This document shows, piece after piece, positions 37,109 through 38,514 of a DNA stretch of 38,514 nt (the stretch's first letter is position 1; every line of letters begins with the position of its first letter). The DNA comes from Gammaproteobacteria bacterium (GTDB taxonomy: Bacteria; Pseudomonadota; Gammaproteobacteria; Thiohalomonadales; Thiohalomonadaceae): positions 1 to 38,514 of the forward strand of contig JAPHSX010000056.1 in NCBI GenBank assembly GCA_026196575.1, read 5' to 3'. Under the pieces are notes generated by a model that searched no databases, was not told the DNA's origin, and saw only the letters and a list, made by a program, of their open reading frames with translations. The translations under genes and the position numbers were made by a program.

Positions 37109-37117
37109 ATCTTACCA
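37109..37117 (-). promoter_or_regulatory. Extended -10 promoter for lpxC
   Basis: On the minus strand TGG directly precedes TAAGAT, an extended -10 box 47 bases before the lpxC ATG. Downstream of the expected start site, a near-palindrome GGCCTTAGGCC (37086-37096) could form a small hairpin or bind a regulator. Confidence 0.4.
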
Positions 37118-37158
37118 CACGGTATTTCGCCCTGCCTAGAGAACGGTTTCACAAAACA

Positions 37159-37185
37159 GCCCACCCCGTCACCAACGGGGTGAGC
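37159..37185 (-). terminator. Hairpin terminator after ftsZ
   Basis: Just after the ftsZ stop codon, an 11-base stem (GCTCACCCCGT with ACGGGGTGGGC, one G-U pair) encloses a 5-base loop and is followed by TGTTTTGT on the minus strand. It should end ftsA-ftsZ transcripts at least in part. Confidence 0.6.
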
Positions 37186-37188
37186 GGG

Positions 37189-38337
37189 TTAGTCCGCCTG
37201 GCGACGCAGGAAGGCCGGGATATCGAGATACTCCAGATTGACCTCATCCGCACGCGGCTCCAGCCCACCGCTCTTTGGCTTGTTGCGCAGGATGGTAGGA
37301 CGGTCATAATCCACCTCGACATTCATGGGCTCCTCCTTGTTGACCACCAGCTTCACCGGCTGTGCGGCAACCGCCTCGGCACCACGACCCAGCCCGGTGG
37401 CCACCACGGTGACGCGCAACTCATCGCTCAGCTCGGGGTCGATCACGGTGCCCACCACCACCGTGGCGTTCTCCGAGGCGAAGCCCTTGATGGTGTTGCC
37501 CACCTCCTCGAACTCACCGATAGACATATCAAAACCGGCGGTGACGTTGACCAGAATGCCACGCGCACCGGAGAGGTCGACGTTATCGAGCAACGGACTG
37601 GAGACCGCCCGCTCGGCGGCCTCGCGAGCACGATCCTCACCCTTGGCCGAACCGCTGCCCATCATCGCCGTTCCCATCTCCGACATCACGGTGCGCACAT
37701 CGGCAAAGTCGACGTTAATCAGACCGGGACGGGTGATCAGCTCCGCGATCCCCTGCACCGCGCCCAGCAGCACATTATTGGCCGCCTTGAAGGCGTCGAG
37801 CAGGGTCATCTTCTTGTCGAGCACGGAGAGCAGTTTCTCATTGGGAATGATGATGAGCGAGTCGACATACTTCTTCATCTCCTCGATACCCTGATCGGCA
37901 ATGTCCATGCGCTTCTTGCCCTCGAAGGGGAAGGGCTTGGTCACCACCGCCACGGTAAGGATACCCATCTCCTTGGCAACCTGGGCGACAATGGGCGCGC
38001 CACCGGTGCCGGTGCCGCCACCCATGCCGGCAGTGATAAAGACCATGTCCGCGCCACTCAGCACCTCCTCGATGCGATCACGGTCCTCCATCGCCGCCTG
38101 TCGGCCGATATCGGGGTTGGCACCGGCACCCAGCCCCTTGGTGATATGGGTGCCGATCTGAATTACGGTGCGGCTGGAGGCGCGATCCAGTGCCTGCGCA
38201 TCGGTATTGGCACAGATAAAATCCACCCCCTCGATGCTGTGGCACACCATGTGCTCTACCGCGTTGCCGCCACCGCCGCCGACACCAATAACCTTGATTA
38301 CGGCACTTTGGTTGTTGCTATCCATCAGTTCGAACAT
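37189..38337 (-). CDS. ftsZ: Cell division protein FtsZ
   Basis: A 382-residue tubulin-like GTPase that forms the division ring. N-terminal [15 protein letters not shown] (16-30) and the tubulin signature GGGTGTG at 106-112 bind GTP. The T7 catalytic loop ([11 protein letters not shown]) is near 210. A variable linker follows (about 318-365), and the C-terminal peptide ends [14 protein letters not shown], the docking site for FtsA, ZipA and ZapD. A strong ribosome site (GAGGAGG, minus strand of 38344-38350) lies six bases before the ATG. ftsA is upstream and zapD is elsewhere in the window. Confidence 0.99.
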   Translation of the reverse strand: MFELMDSNNQSAVIKVIGVGGGGGNAVEHMVCHSIEGVDFICANTDAQALDRASSRTVIQIGTHITKGLGAGANPDIGRQAAMEDRDRIEEVLSGADMVFITAGMGGGTGTGGAPIVAQVAKEMGILTVAVVTKPFPFEGKKRMDIADQGIEEMKKYVDSLIIIPNEKLLSVLDKKMTLLDAFKAANNVLLGAVQGIAELITRPGLINVDFADVRTVMSEMGTAMMGSGSAKGEDRAREAAERAVSSPLLDNVDLSGARGILVNVTAGFDMSIGEFEEVGNTIKGFASENATVVVGTVIDPELSDELRVTVVATGLGRGAEAVAAQPVKLVVNKEEPMNVEVDYDRPTILRNKPKSGGLEPRADEVNLEYLDIPAFLRRQAD

Positions 38338-38343
38338 TCCACA

Positions 38344-38350
38344 CCTCCTC
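38344..38350 (-). promoter_or_regulatory. Strong ribosome-binding site of ftsZ
   Basis: GAGGAGG on the minus strand, six bases before the ftsZ ATG, is the best Shine-Dalgarno match seen in the window and fits the high output needed for FtsZ. Confidence 0.7.
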
Positions 38351-38397
38351 GTTAAACCGGGCCAAGCCCCTTAGCGATATTTGATAAAAAATGAAAA

Positions 38398-38514
38398 TTA
38401 AAAATTACCCTGAAACCAACTCTTCATGCGTTGCAGCACGCTGCCAAAACCGTTACGGCCACTACGGCCGCCTCGCTCGACAAAACCACTGTCACGATTG
38501 CGCTGACCAAACAG
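38398..38514 (-). CDS. ftsA: Cell division protein FtsA, C-terminal end (partial)
   Basis: The last 38 codons of a gene entering from the window edge, ending in TAA at 38398-38400. The translation is Gly- and Arg-rich and ends LQRMKSWFQGNF, which matches the amphipathic membrane-targeting helix at the FtsA C terminus (compare RLKSWIKENF style ends). Its place 60 bases upstream of ftsZ on the same strand supports the call. FtsA is the actin-like protein that tethers FtsZ to the membrane. Confidence 0.88.
   Translation of the reverse strand: MFGQRNRDSGFVERGGRSGRNGFGSVLQRMKSWFQGNF

Noticed and set aside
37102-38355. Long open frame (417 codons) opposite ftsZ
   Set aside because: Antisense shadow rich in His, Gly, Asp and Thr; ftsZ is unmistakable on the minus strand.

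Overview
The window is chromosomal DNA of a high-G+C gammaproteobacterium outside the enterics. The evidence is the set of gammaproteobacterial housekeeping blocks: ftsA-ftsZ-lpxC followed by dciA, an M23 peptidase, secA, argJ and a Nudix/ThiE-like fusion; nadC followed by pilB-pilC-pilD-coaE-zapD-yacG; ampD-ampE; rlmJ; ygjP; and a yaiL (DUF2058) gene. I cannot name the genus. Genes are tightly packed. I saw no tRNA, rRNA, CRISPR array, insertion sequence or phage gene.

Layout. (1) 1-6.3 kb: valS, then a 0.4 kb gap with a possible gene remnant, an orphan PhnD-like periplasmic binding protein, and on the minus strand a RIO-type kinase followed by an atypical cyclic-nucleotide-fold protein. A small membrane-anchored glutaredoxin runs the other way. 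(2) 6.3-9.8 kb, plus strand: yaiL, rlmJ, an EamA transporter, ygjP and a Nudix hydrolase. (3) 9.8-15.4 kb, minus strand: cobU-cobT-cobC-cobS, which salvage cobinamide and assemble the nucleotide loop of cobalamin, followed by pepN. (4) 15.5-19.4 kb, minus strand: two tandem DUF1538 membrane proteins, a divergent P-II-like protein, a CBS-domain protein, then ampD and ampE, all so close that they look like one transcript. (5) 19.5-22.7 kb, plus strand: a retropepsin-like protease, an alanine/glycine:cation symporter, an FKBP isomerase and nadC. (6) 22.9-28.4 kb, plus strand: type IV pilus motor ATPase, platform protein and prepilin peptidase, then coaE, zapD and yacG. (7) 28.4-38.5 kb, mostly minus strand: division and envelope genes from ftsA (3' end only, at the window edge) down to the Nudix/ThiE-like fusion, with a CapA-family gene between the M23 peptidase and secA, and dciA alone on the plus strand.

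The best candidate for an undescribed system is the DUF1538 pair with its P-II-like and CBS partners (17064-19378). Its layout suggests a two-subunit membrane transporter or channel under nucleotide-sensing control, with unknown substrate. Other points of interest are a cyclic-nucleotide fold lacking its phosphate-binding arginine, a palindrome inserted in frame in valS, a ThiE-like domain without its metal ligands, and repeated decamers three helical turns apart in front of the DUF1538 operon.
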